From contig PFJA01000073.1 in the NCBI GenBank assembly GCA_002782905.1, forward strand, positions 1-12,178: DNA of 12,178 nt. Reading direction: 5' to 3'. This document shows positions 1-7,400 of the stretch, one piece after another. Within the stretch, counting starts at the first letter, position 1; every line of letters starts with the position of its first letter. The translations under genes were made by a program, and so were the position numbers. Below the pieces are notes generated by a model. That model saw only the letters and a program-made list of their open reading frames with translations, was not told the DNA's origin and did no database searches. Source of the DNA: Lysobacterales bacterium CG_4_10_14_3_um_filter_64_11 (GTDB lineage Bacteria; Pseudomonadota; Gammaproteobacteria; Xanthomonadales; Xanthomonadaceae).

Positions 1-84
1 CGCGATTGCCTGATGGGCCGCGGTTTTCGGATGGCGCGCGATTGCCTGATGGGCCACGGCTTTCGGAAGGCGCGCGATAGCCTG
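1..84 (-). repeat. 36-bp in-frame tandem repeat in the rluB tail
   Basis: Bases 1-36 and 37-72 are copies of one 36-bp unit differing at only 3 positions. A third, partial copy at 73-84 matches 11 of 12 bases and then diverges. On the minus strand the unit encodes 12 residues, approximately GNRAPSENRGPS, and the frame is kept. More copies may lie beyond the left edge. The repeat lies in the basic, low-complexity C-terminal extension of RluB, where repeat number can change by slippage or recombination without breaking the frame. Confidence 0.85.
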
Positions 85-1429
85 CTGCACCGGCCGGTCG
101 CGGTGGCCGTGCCGTTGCACCGGCACGCGGCGGGCGGCTACCCGGAGTTGCGGAAGCGCGCGCGGGGCCACGGTTGGCATCGGTGGGACGCGCCTGACGC
201 GAGCCGGTTTCGACGCCTTCCGGCACATACCAACTGCGAAACGTGCCCGAACTGGGGTCATAGCCAGGTGTCGGGCCATCACGGCGCGCACGCGGTGCGC
301 CATAGGTAGCCTGCGGTTTGCCAGTGGCGGGCCGCCGTGGACCGCGCTCGTTGGCGCCGGGCTTGCCGGCATGGCGACGAGGCGCGTTGCCGTCGGCGGC
401 AGGGCGGCGGCTCTTGCCGGCTGGCGCGCCGGTGCCTGGGCCGCGGGGGCCGCGCGGACGCCGTGTGCCCGCGTCTTCACGGGGTTTGTCGAAACGGCGA
501 AGCTCGCTGGCTTCGTCGGCCAAGCCACCGCTGACCCACGCTTTTTGTGGCCGATCATGGTTGTCGATCTGCACTTCGGTGCGTGCCCGGCGCTGACCGA
601 TGACCGGCTGCAAGGTCAGTACCTGTGGTGCATCGAGCAGACCGACTTCGCGCTTGAAACGCTCCACATCCGCCGCGGGCAACTCCTCACTGCGGCCCCG
701 CAACAGCGGGCGCGGCAGCGTGATGCTGCCGTAACGTACGCGCTTGAGACGACTGACCTGCACGCCCTGCGATTCCCACAAGCGGCGGACTTCACGATTA
801 CGACCTTCCTTGACCACCACCTGAAACCACTGATGGCTGTCGCTGGCGCCGATCGGCTCGAGTGTGTCGAACTTGGCGGGGCCATCTTCCAACTGCACGC
901 CGCTGCGCAGGCGCTTGATGATGTCTTCGCCGACTTCGCCCTGGATGCGGCACACATACTCGCGCTCGATTTCGCGCGAAGGATGCATCAGCGCATGTGC
1001 CAGCTCGCCATCGGTGGTGAGCAGCAGCAGACCGGTGGTATTGATGTCCAGTCGCCCTACCGCAATCCAGCGGGCGCCCTTGAGCACAGGCAGGTTGTCG
1101 AATACGGTCGGTCGGCCCTCGGGGTCTTCACGCGTGGTGACTTCGCTCTCGGGCTTGTTGTACAGCAGTACCCGGCTTGGCTCGGCCAATACGGTGGCCA
1201 TGAACACCTTGCCGTCGAGTTCGATACGGTCGCCACTGTGTACCGACTGACCAACGCTGGCGACCTCACCATTGACCTTTACTTGGCCGCTGCTGATACG
1301 CTCTTCCAGTGCCCGGCGCGAGCCAAGCCCGGCTTGCGCCAGCACCTTGTGCAGGCGCTCTTCGAGGTGGGTGGCGTGCGGGTTGTCATCGCGCTTGAGT
1401 GAAAGCAGGCGGCGTTTGGGTTGGGTCAT
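1..1429 (-). CDS. rluB: 23S rRNA pseudouridine synthase RluB, 3' end beyond window
   Basis: Seen: the frame runs open from an ATG at 1429 to the window edge (about 476 codons, no stop), so the C-terminus is missing. An S4 RNA-binding domain lies at about residues 22-72 (EERLHKVLAQAGLGSRRALE), then the RsuA/RluB/E/F catalytic domain at about 85-230. That domain contains GRLDINTTGLLLLTTDG, whose Asp128 is the expected catalytic aspartate, followed by HPSREIEREYVCR. Known: RluB makes the pseudouridine at 23S rRNA position 2605 (E. coli numbering) in large-subunit maturation. The E. coli protein is about 290 aa; here a long Arg/Pro/Gly/Ala-rich, probably disordered tail begins near residue 285 and ends in 12-residue tandem repeats. 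The start ATG overlaps the scpB stop (ATGA), indicating translational coupling. The close paralogues RluE and RluF are less likely given the core motifs and the scpAB neighbourhood. Confidence 0.93.
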   Translation of the reverse strand, partial: MTQPKRRLLSLKRDDNPHATHLEERLHKVLAQAGLGSRRALEERISSGQVKVNGEVASVGQSVHSGDRIELDGKVFMATVLAEPSRVLLYNKPESEVTTREDPEGRPTVFDNLPVLKGARWIAVGRLDINTTGLLLLTTDGELAHALMHPSREIEREYVCRIQGEVGEDIIKRLRSGVQLEDGPAKFDTLEPIGASDSHQWFQVVVKEGRNREVRRLWESQGVQVSRLKRVRYGSITLPRPLLRGRSEELPAADVERFKREVGLLDAPQVLTLQPVIGQRRARTEVQIDNHDRPQKAWVSGGLADEASELRRFDKPREDAGTRRPRGPRGPGTGAPAGKSRRPAADGNAPRRHAGKPGANERGPRRPATGKPQATYGAPRARRDGPTPGYDPSSGTFRSWYVPEGVETGSRQARPTDANRGPARASATPGSRPPRAGATARPPRPAGAAGYRAPSESRGPSGNRAPSENRGPSGNR

Positions 1430-2157
1430 GATGTAGGTTGCTCAGTAGTGGTGGTGGCCGGGCCGCTGGCCTCATCCGCGTTGTCCAGCGGCATGTCGGT
1501 GACAGCTTCGGGGTCGGTGGCTGGCTCGCTGTCCAGATGCGCCAATGCGATGCCTGGCGTTTGCGTTTCGGGTTGCTCATCGGCAGCATGCAACGGCAGT
1601 TGCGGTTCCAAATCGGGAATGTCGTTGATCTGCGCCAATGGTGGCAATTGGTCGAGGCTCTTCAGGCCAAAGTAATCGAGGAAGCCCCGGGTGGTGCCAA
1701 ACAGGGCCGGTTTGCCGGGCACGTCACGATGCCCGATCACACGAATCCATTCGCGTTCTTCCAGTGTCTTGATTACCTGCGTGCTGACTGCGACGCCGCG
1801 GATCTGTTCGATTTCACCGCGCGTGATCGGTTGCCGATAGGCGATCAGCGATAGGGTTTCCAGCACTGCCCGGCCATAGCGGGTCTGGCGTTCGCTCCAC
1901 AGGCGGGTAATCCATGGGTGGATTTCCTGGCGCACCTGCAAGCGGAAGCCCGACGCCACTTCGACCAGCTCGATGCTGCGCTGCGCGCAATCCTCAGCCA
2001 GCGCATGCAGCGCCTGACCGATCTCGCCACTGCTCACTGGTTGCTCTTCCGGGAACAGGGCGAGCAACTGGGCTACGCTCATCGGCTGGCCGCTGGCGAG
2101 CAATGCGGCTTCGACGATGCGTTTGAGCAGTTGTGGATCCATGGTTTGTGGTCTCAT
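1426..2157 (-). CDS. scpB: Segregation and condensation protein ScpB
   Basis: ScpB is the winged-helix dimer that binds the kleisin ScpA and, with Smc, forms the bacterial condensin on the nucleoid. Seen: 243 aa. A first winged helix spans about residues 8-88 and a second about 95-167, with the hallmark stretch YGRAVLETLSLIAYRQPITR and then GVAVSTQVIKTLEEREWI, GHRDVPGKPALFGTT and FLDYFGLKSLDQLP. Residues from about 174 form an acidic, Pro/Thr/Glu-rich tail, probably disordered, as is common in ScpB. I chose the start at 2157 because its ATG overlaps the scpA stop (ATGA); a second in-frame ATG at 2142 is possible. The stop overlaps the rluB start by four bases. Assignment is firm. Confidence 0.95.
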   Translation of the reverse strand: MRPQTMDPQLLKRIVEAALLASGQPMSVAQLLALFPEEQPVSSGEIGQALHALAEDCAQRSIELVEVASGFRLQVRQEIHPWITRLWSERQTRYGRAVLETLSLIAYRQPITRGEIEQIRGVAVSTQVIKTLEEREWIRVIGHRDVPGKPALFGTTRGFLDYFGLKSLDQLPPLAQINDIPDLEPQLPLHAADEQPETQTPGIALAHLDSEPATDPEAVTDMPLDNADEASGPATTTTEQPTS

Positions 2158-3026
2158 TCGTTATCCGTGGCAGCCAACGTCTTGACATAGATCGGGCCGA
2201 GTGAACTGTCCTGCACCACCTCGATCAATTGCTCCTTGGCCAGCTCGAGCAGCGCAAGGAAAGTGACCACCACGCCCAGCCGCCCTTCCTCAGGCGTGAA
2301 CAGGCTGGTGAAGTCGTGGAACTGGCCACTGACCAAGCGCGACAGCAACTCGCCCATGCGCTGGCGCACCGACAACGCCTCGCGCTTGATCGCGTGATGG
2401 CTGAACAGGTCGGCACGGCGCAGCACATCACGCAAGGCCAACAACATCTCGCGCAGATCCACCGGCGGCGGCAAGCGCACGATCGAGCGATCGGTCACGT
2501 GGGCGCTGACCGTGCTGGTGTCGCGCTCCAGGCGCGGCAGCGCGTTGATGTCTTCGGCGGCTTTCTTGAAGCGTTCGTACTCTTGCAAGCGGCGAATCAA
2601 TTCCGCGCGTGGGTCGTCTTCGTCTTCACTGTCGCCTGGCGGCCGTGGCAGCAGCAGGCGGGATTTGATTTCCGCCAGAATGGCCGCCATCACCAGATAT
2701 TCGGCGGCCAGTTCGAAGCGTAAATCCTGCATCACTTCAATGTAGGCGACGTATTGCCGGGTAATTTCGGCAACCGGAATGTCGAGGATATCGAGGTTCT
2801 GCCGCCGGATCAGATACAACAGCAGATCGAGTGGACCCTCGAATGCATCGAGAATGATTTCCAACGCATCGGGCGGGATGTACAGATCTTGCGGAATCTG
2901 CAGCATCGGTTGCCCGCGCACCATGGCCAGCGGCATCTCCTGCTGCTGTGGTGGTGTGGTGCCGTTAGTCAGGCCGGGCAGCGGCTCGGCCGTGATCGCC
3001 GGTTGCATGCGGGTGGTTGTGCTCAA
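2154..3026 (-). CDS. scpA: Segregation and condensation protein ScpA (kleisin)
   Basis: ScpA is the kleisin that bridges the two Smc heads and recruits ScpB. Numbered from the TTG start (290 aa), the conserved N-terminal Smc-neck-binding helices begin near residue 55, with FEGPLDLLLYLIRRQNLDIL, then ITRQYVAYIE and EYLVMAAILAEIKSRLLLP. An acidic linker (SEDEDDP) follows. The C-terminal winged helix that touches the other Smc head is at about 240-285 (VVVTFLALLELAKEQLIEV). The first 50 or so residues are a variable extension. The start is uncertain: GTG at 3077 (307 aa) has no visible ribosome site, TTG at 3026 lies 9 nt after a strong GGAGGGGG, and ATG at 3008 is also possible. I prefer 3026. 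The gene lies 77 nt after yciO and overlaps scpB by four bases. Confidence 0.93.
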   Translation of the reverse strand: MSTTTRMQPAITAEPLPGLTNGTTPPQQQEMPLAMVRGQPMLQIPQDLYIPPDALEIILDAFEGPLDLLLYLIRRQNLDILDIPVAEITRQYVAYIEVMQDLRFELAAEYLVMAAILAEIKSRLLLPRPPGDSEDEDDPRAELIRRLQEYERFKKAAEDINALPRLERDTSTVSAHVTDRSIVRLPPPVDLREMLLALRDVLRRADLFSHHAIKREALSVRQRMGELLSRLVSGQFHDFTSLFTPEEGRLGVVVTFLALLELAKEQLIEVVQDSSLGPIYVKTLAATDNE

Positions 3027-3033
3027 GCGTAAT

Positions 3034-3048
3034 GGCCCCCTCCGGGCC
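3034..3048 (-). promoter_or_regulatory. Hairpin presenting the scpA Shine-Dalgarno in its loop
   Basis: On the minus strand this reads GGCCC-GGAGG-GGGCC, a perfect 5-bp GC stem with the ribosome-binding core GGAGG as its loop. The purine run ends 9 nt before the TTG at 3026. The sequence supports both the ribosome site and the possible stem. A regulatory role for the fold is inference. Confidence 0.5.
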
Positions 3049-3103
3049 GGGTGTATCGCAACGCGAATCAGGTTCACGGCCCAGCGCCAACGCGCGACAG
3101 GGC

Positions 3104-3724
3104 CTAATCGAGTGCGAGCGGACGATAGCCGACCCGCACAATGCTTGGTTCCGCCTCAGTGCAATCGATCACGCTGGTCGGGCCAGGTTCGCAGTCACCG
3201 CAGTCGAGTAAAAAACCGACACCCCATGGCAGGCGGTCGGCGAACGTCTCGGCTTCATGGCTGCTCAGGTCATCGTGACCGGGCAGCGACAGCGTAGTCG
3301 TCAGCAAAGGCTCCCCGACCGCTTCCAACAGCGCTTTGGTCACCGGGTGGTCGGGGATGCGCACCCCCACGGCACGGCGCTTGGCCTGCTTGAAGCGTCT
3401 GGGCAATTCGGCAGCGGCCGGCAGGATGAAGGTGTACGGCCCTGGGCAGAGCCGGCGCAGCACCCGAAAGGTCTGATCGTCGAGTCGCCCCAGCCGGCTG
3501 GCTGCGGTCAATGATGTGCAGAATACGGTGAAAGGGTGCTTCGTGTCCAGCGCACGCAGGCGCACCGCGTTTTCTTCTGCCTGCCGCGCATCCATGCGCC
3601 AAACCAGCGCATAGCCGGCATCGCTCGGACAAAGGCCCAGATTGCCGGCGTGCAGCAAGGCGGCCGCGCGCTCGATCTGACGCGGCTGCGGGTTGACGGG
3701 ATGGACGTGGATGCGTTCGGACAT
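3104..3724 (-). CDS. yciO: YciO, YrdC/Sua5 (TsaC-like) family protein
   Basis: Seen: 206 aa, the same length as E. coli YciO, and very similar to it as I recall that sequence: IHPVNPQPRQIERAA near the start, then CPSDAGYAL, TKHPFTVFC, LCPGPYTFILPA, VGVRIPDHPVTKALLEAVGE, PTSVIDCTEA. Known: the fold is shared with TsaC/Sua5, which make threonylcarbamoyl-AMP for the tRNA t6A modification. YciO is a separate branch whose physiological role is not settled, so it should not be taken as the main TsaC. The start at 3724 is chosen from the YciO N-terminus; the frame continues upstream to 4111 but would run antisense through yciI. No strong Shine-Dalgarno is visible. It is probably the first gene of the yciO-scpA-scpB-rluB operon and is divergent from yciI. 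Confidence 0.93.
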   Translation of the reverse strand: MSERIHVHPVNPQPRQIERAAALLHAGNLGLCPSDAGYALVWRMDARQAEENAVRLRALDTKHPFTVFCTSLTAASRLGRLDDQTFRVLRRLCPGPYTFILPAAAELPRRFKQAKRRAVGVRIPDHPVTKALLEAVGEPLLTTTLSLPGHDDLSSHEAETFADRLPWGVGFLLDCGDCEPGPTSVIDCTEAEPSIVRVGYRPLALD

Positions 3725-3766
3725 CGCGCTATGATGCCGGTCTTTGTCGGCAAAGGCATCTCTTGC
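3725..3766. promoter_or_regulatory. 42-bp divergent intergenic region yciO/yciI
   Basis: This is all the space between the two divergent start codons. On the plus strand TATGAT at 3730-3735 matches the sigma70 -10 consensus at 5 of 6 bases, but there is no good -35 at 16-18 bp. An RNA starting near 3742 would give yciI a leader of about 25 nt. AAAGG at 3752-3756 is a possible yciI ribosome site, though its 10-nt spacing is long. No convincing yciO promoter is visible here; if yciO has its own, it probably lies inside yciI. Confidence 0.3.
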
Positions 3767-4066
3767 ATGTGGTACATGATCCATGGTCACGATAATCCGG
3801 GCTCCCTGTCGGCGCGGCAGCGCGTGCGGCAACTGCATTTGGCGCGCCTTGAGGCCCTGTCTGAACAGGGCCGCCTGTTGCTGGCCGGGCCATTGCCGGC
3901 GATCGATGCGCCCGACCCCGGGCCGGCCGGCTTTACCGGTAGTTTGATCGTTGCCGAGTTCGACTCGCTGGAAGCGGCGCGCGCCTGGGCCGATGCCGAT
4001 CCCTACGTCGCCGCTGGCGTGTACGCGCAGGTCGAAGTGAATGCGTTTCGCAAGGTACTGCCGTGA
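3767..4066 (+). CDS. yciI: YciI family protein
   Basis: Seen: 99 aa; E. coli YciI has 98. Conserved stretches include HLARLEALSEQGRLLLAGP, AAGFTGS-like PAGFTGSLIVAEF, SLEAARAWADADPYVAAGVY and a C-terminal FRKVLP. His24 lies at the position of the conserved family histidine. Known: YciI proteins are small ferredoxin-like alpha/beta dimers resembling muconolactone isomerase and dye-decolourising domains; an enzymatic role has been suggested from the conserved His/Asp pocket, but none is established. The start at 3767 gives the family N-terminus (MWYMIHGHD); an in-frame ATG at 3731 would add 12 unlikely residues. The stop overlaps the start of the bolA-family gene, so the pair is probably cotranscribed. 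Confidence 0.93.
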   Translation: MWYMIHGHDNPGSLSARQRVRQLHLARLEALSEQGRLLLAGPLPAIDAPDPGPAGFTGSLIVAEFDSLEAARAWADADPYVAAGVYAQVEVNAFRKVLP

Positions 4067-4338
4067 CCCGGGTCGAGCGCATTCGCAGCGCCTTGCAGGT
4101 GGCTTTGGCACCCACCGTACTGACCGTGGTCGATGACAGCGGCAAGCATGCCGGCCATGCCGGTGCCCGCGATGGGCGCGGTCATTTTACCGTGATGATC
4201 GTCAGCGACGGGTTTGCCGGGCTGGCGCCACTGGCCCGTCATCGCCGCGTTTATGCGGCCCTGGGCGAGCTGATGCAAACCGATATCCATGCGTTGAGTA
4301 TCCGTGCACAGACCCCGCACGAAGCCGCCACCGGGTAA
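4063..4338 (+). CDS. bolA: BolA family protein
   Basis: Seen: 91 aa from a GTG start whose last two bases overlap the yciI stop (GTGA), which decides the start. The single BolA domain fills the protein: VVDDSGKHAGHAG at about residues 22-34, then GHFTVMIVSDGFAG (40-53), RHRRVYAALGELMQTDIHAL (59-78). His76 is the invariant C-terminal histidine used to coordinate a [2Fe-2S] cluster when BolA pairs with a monothiol glutaredoxin (Grx4/GrxD). Known: BolA proteins act in iron-sulfur cluster trafficking, and E. coli BolA also affects cell shape and transcription. The stretch resembles BolA more than the shorter IbaG/YrbA, but it lacks the longer C-terminal tail of E. coli BolA (105 aa). No glutaredoxin gene is in this window. 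Confidence 0.9.
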   Translation: MTRVERIRSALQVALAPTVLTVVDDSGKHAGHAGARDGRGHFTVMIVSDGFAGLAPLARHRRVYAALGELMQTDIHALSIRAQTPHEAATG

Positions 4339-4350
4339 TCGGTTCCCCGT

Positions 4351-4356
4351 TATACT
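4351..4356 (+). promoter_or_regulatory. Possible -10 box of the smc operon promoter
   Basis: TATACT matches TATAAT at 5 of 6 bases and lies in the 98-bp gap between the bolA-family gene and smc. No good -35 hexamer is seen 16-18 bp upstream (CCACCG region). Transcription would begin near 4363, giving smc a leader of about 74 nt. It is the only plausible promoter signal in the gap; readthrough from yciI-bolA is the alternative. Confidence 0.4.
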
Positions 4357-4362
4357 CGGCAT

Positions 4363-4380
4363 CTTGCATGCCGCTGCAAG
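4363..4380 (+). promoter_or_regulatory. Inverted repeat at the expected smc transcription start
   Basis: CTTGCA (4363-4368) and TGCAAG (4375-4380) are perfect 6-bp arms around a 6-nt spacer. The repeat begins 6 bp after the TATACT box, the usual place of a +1, so it could be an operator or a hairpin at the 5' end of the mRNA. No T-run follows, so it is a poor intrinsic terminator for yciI-bolA. Function is inferred from position only. Confidence 0.35.
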
Positions 4381-4429
4381 TTACCTGAAATCCAATCCAC
4401 AGCGCCTTGCCGTGCGCCCGCCCGATCGC

Positions 4430-4434
4430 AGGAA
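4430..4434 (+). promoter_or_regulatory. Shine-Dalgarno deciding the smc start
   Basis: AGGAA just before ATG 4437 (only two further bases intervene) is the only purine-rich site near the start. It favours this ATG over the in-frame upstream TTG at 4407, which would add ten residues before the conserved Smc N-terminus. Confidence 0.5.
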
Positions 4435-4436
4435 CC

Positions 4437-7400
4437 ATGCGCCTTTCCACTATCAAACTTTCCGGTTTCAAGTCGTTTGTCGATCCCACCGTGCTGCATC
4501 TGCCCGGCAACATGACCGGGGTGGTCGGGCCCAACGGCTGCGGCAAATCGAACATCATCGATGCGGTGCGCTGGGTGATGGGTGAAAGCTCGGCCAGCCG
4601 GCTGCGTGGCGACAATCTGACCGATGTGATATTCGCCGGTTCCTCGGCGCGCAAACCGGTCAGCCAGGCGTTGGTGGAGCTGGTGTTCGACAATGCCGAT
4701 GGCCAGGTCGGCGGCGAGTATGCCGGCTATGGCGAGATTTCGGTCAAGCGCACGGTCAGCCGCGACGGCCAGTCCAGCTATTTTCTCAATGGCACCCGCT
4801 GCCGCCGCCGCGACATCACCGACTTGTTCCTCGGTACCGGCCTGGGCCCGCGCAGTTATTCGATCATCGAGCAGGGCATGATCTCGCAGGTGATCGATGC
4901 CAAGCCCGAGGAGTTGCGCGTCTACTTCGAAGAAGCCGCTGGCATTTCCAAGTACAAGGAGCGTCGCCGCGAAACCGAGACGCGCATCCGTCATACCCGG
5001 GAAAACCTCGAACGCCTCACTGATGTGCGCAACGAAGTCGACAAGCAGCTCGATCACCTCAAGCGGCAGGCACGGGCGGCCGAGCAATACCAGGCGCTGA
5101 AGGTCAGCCATCGCGAAAAGGACGCGCAACTCAAGGCATTGGAATATCGTCGCCTGCAAAGCGAGTTGTTGGCATTGCGCGAGCAGATTGGCAGCGAGGC
5201 GACCGCTCTGGAAGGATTGGTTGCCGACCAACGCCAGGCCGAAGCACAGATTGAACGGTGCCGCGAGCAAGACGGCGAGGCGCGCGAACGCCTCAACCAG
5301 GTGCAGGCAGAAGCGTATCGCGTCGGTGGCGATATCGCCCGTATCGAACAACAGATGCAGCATCAGCGTGAGCTTCGGCAACGCCTTGAGCAGGCGCTTG
5401 CCGAGGCCAATCAGGCACGCGCGCAGCTGCATGCGCATCTCGATGGCGATAGTCGGCAACGCACTGCGGTGCAGACGCAAATTGCGGCGCAGGCACCGCA
5501 ATTGACTGAGCTGCAGGCGAGTGATGCACACCGTCAACAAACGCTGCGCGAGGTGGAAGCGGCGTTGGCGCAGTGGCAGCAGCAGTGGGATGCCTATGCC
5601 CGAGCCCAGTCCGAGGCGGCGCGCGCGGCCGAGGTGGAGCGCACACGCATTGAATACCTCGATCGGCAAATGCTGGATGCCGATCGCCGCCGTGAAATCC
5701 TGGCCGGTGAACGCAGTGGCCTGGATGTGGCGGCGCTGGCGCAAACGCTTGGCACAGTGACCGCAGAACTTGAGCGCCAGCGCGCCGATGTCGAAACCCT
5801 TGCCGCACAACTGGAACAGCGCAAGCAGGCACAGTCGGCGCTGCTCGAACGGCAGCGCAACGCGCAATCCGAACTGGCGGAATTGCGCAAACAGCAGCAA
5901 GCGGCGCGTGGCCGCCTGGCTTCGCTGGAAGCCTTGCAGCACGCGGCACTGGGGCAGGAACAAAGCGCCGCGCTGGCGTGGCTGCACGCACAGGGCCTGG
6001 CCGATGCGCAGCGGCTTGGCGCGTTGCTGAGCGTTGCGCCGGGATGGGAAACTGCAGTGGAGTCGGTGCTCGGCGTGCTGCTCGAAGCGGTGGTGGTCGA
6101 ATCGTCCGAAGCGTGTGCCGAGGCCCTTGCCACACTCGATGCCGGGCGCGTGGCGCTGGTATCGCAAGCGACCGGCGAGCTGACCGTTGCGGCTGACTCG
6201 CTGGCGAGCAAGGTGCGTGGGCCTGATGCCATTCGCCGCCTGCTGGCCGGCATTTATCTGGCCGATGACCTGGCCACCGCGCGCGCGCGGGTGCCCTCGT
6301 TGGCCGTTGGCGAGGCGGTAATCACCCGTGCCGGTGAGTGGATGGCTGCTGGCTGGTTGCGGGCGGTGCGTTCCGGCGAAGCGCAGCAAGGCGCGCTGGC
6401 GCGCGAGCGCGAGATCCAGTCACTGCGCGTCGATCTGTCGCAATTCGGCGCGCGCGAAACCCAGCTTGGCGATGAATTGGCGCACTTGCGTCAGCAGTTG
6501 GCCGATGCCGAACAGCAACGCGAGGATGCCCAGCGCAGCGTCTACCTTGCGCATCGCTCGGTGTCGGAGTTGGCGGGGCAGATGCAGAGTCAGAGTGGCC
6601 GGCTGGAGTCGGCACAGCAGCGTATAGCGCACATCGATTCCGAGTTGACGCAGTTGGCCAACAGCGCGAGTGAAGCACAATTGCAGGCGAGTACCGCACG
6701 TGGCGCGCTTGAGCACGCGTTGGCGCGCATGGGCGAACTGGAAGGAGACCGCCAGCGCCTGGATGGCGAGCGCCGCGCGCTCAGCGAACAACGCGACGAC
6801 GCACGCACTGCTGCCCACGAAGCCAGCGAGGCGACACACGCACTGGCACTGAGCGTGCAGGCATTGCGTGCGCAGAACACTTCGCTGGAGCAATCGCTGG
6901 CGCGCATGCACCTTCAAGGTGAGCAGTTGCAGACGCGTTGCGATGGTCTGGCTGCACAACTGGCGCAGTGCGATGCGCCGATTCAGACGTTGGATGCGGA
7001 ACGTCAGCACGGGCTTGAGCAACGCATCGCGGTGGACAAGCAGTTGGCACAAGCGCGCTCAGCGGTGGACGCTGTGGAAGGCGAGTTGCGTCGCCATGAA
7101 CAGGTTCGCCAACAGCGCGATCAGCAGGCGCTGCTGCGCCGCGAAGCCATTGCCCGGCTACGCTTGAACGAGCAGTCGCTGGCGTTGCACGCGCAACAAT
7201 TGGTCGATGCCGTGGCCAGTGTCGAGCAGGTGATGGACGAGGTGCTGGTGGCGCTGCCCACACAGGCGGATGTCGAATCCTGGACCAAGGCGTTGGGCGA
7301 CCTCGAGGGCAAGATCCATCGTCTTGAACCGGTCAATCTCGCCGCGATCCAGGAGTTCAACGAACAGTCGCAGCGCAAGGCCTACCTCGACGCACAACAA

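Noticed and set aside
1..108. CRISPR-like array from the 36-bp repeat
   Set aside because: The repeats are contiguous, without spacers, and in frame with rluB, so they are a coding tandem repeat.
371..1402. Plus-strand frame of 343 codons opposite rluB
   Set aside because: It is codon-register antisense of rluB, whose S4 and catalytic motifs are clear on the minus strand.
3725..4111. Extended yciO start at 4111
   Set aside because: The extra 129 residues are antisense of yciI and bolA, and the 206-aa form matches the YciO length exactly.
4407..4436. Upstream TTG as smc start
   Set aside because: It would add ten residues before the conserved MRLSTIKLSGFKSF start, while ATG 4437 has a Shine-Dalgarno.
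4350..6389. Minus-strand open frame of 679 codons opposite smc
   Set aside because: It is in exact codon register with smc, so stops arise only where smc uses TTA, CTA or TCA, which are rare at this GC. Composition is low-complexity and no domain is visible.
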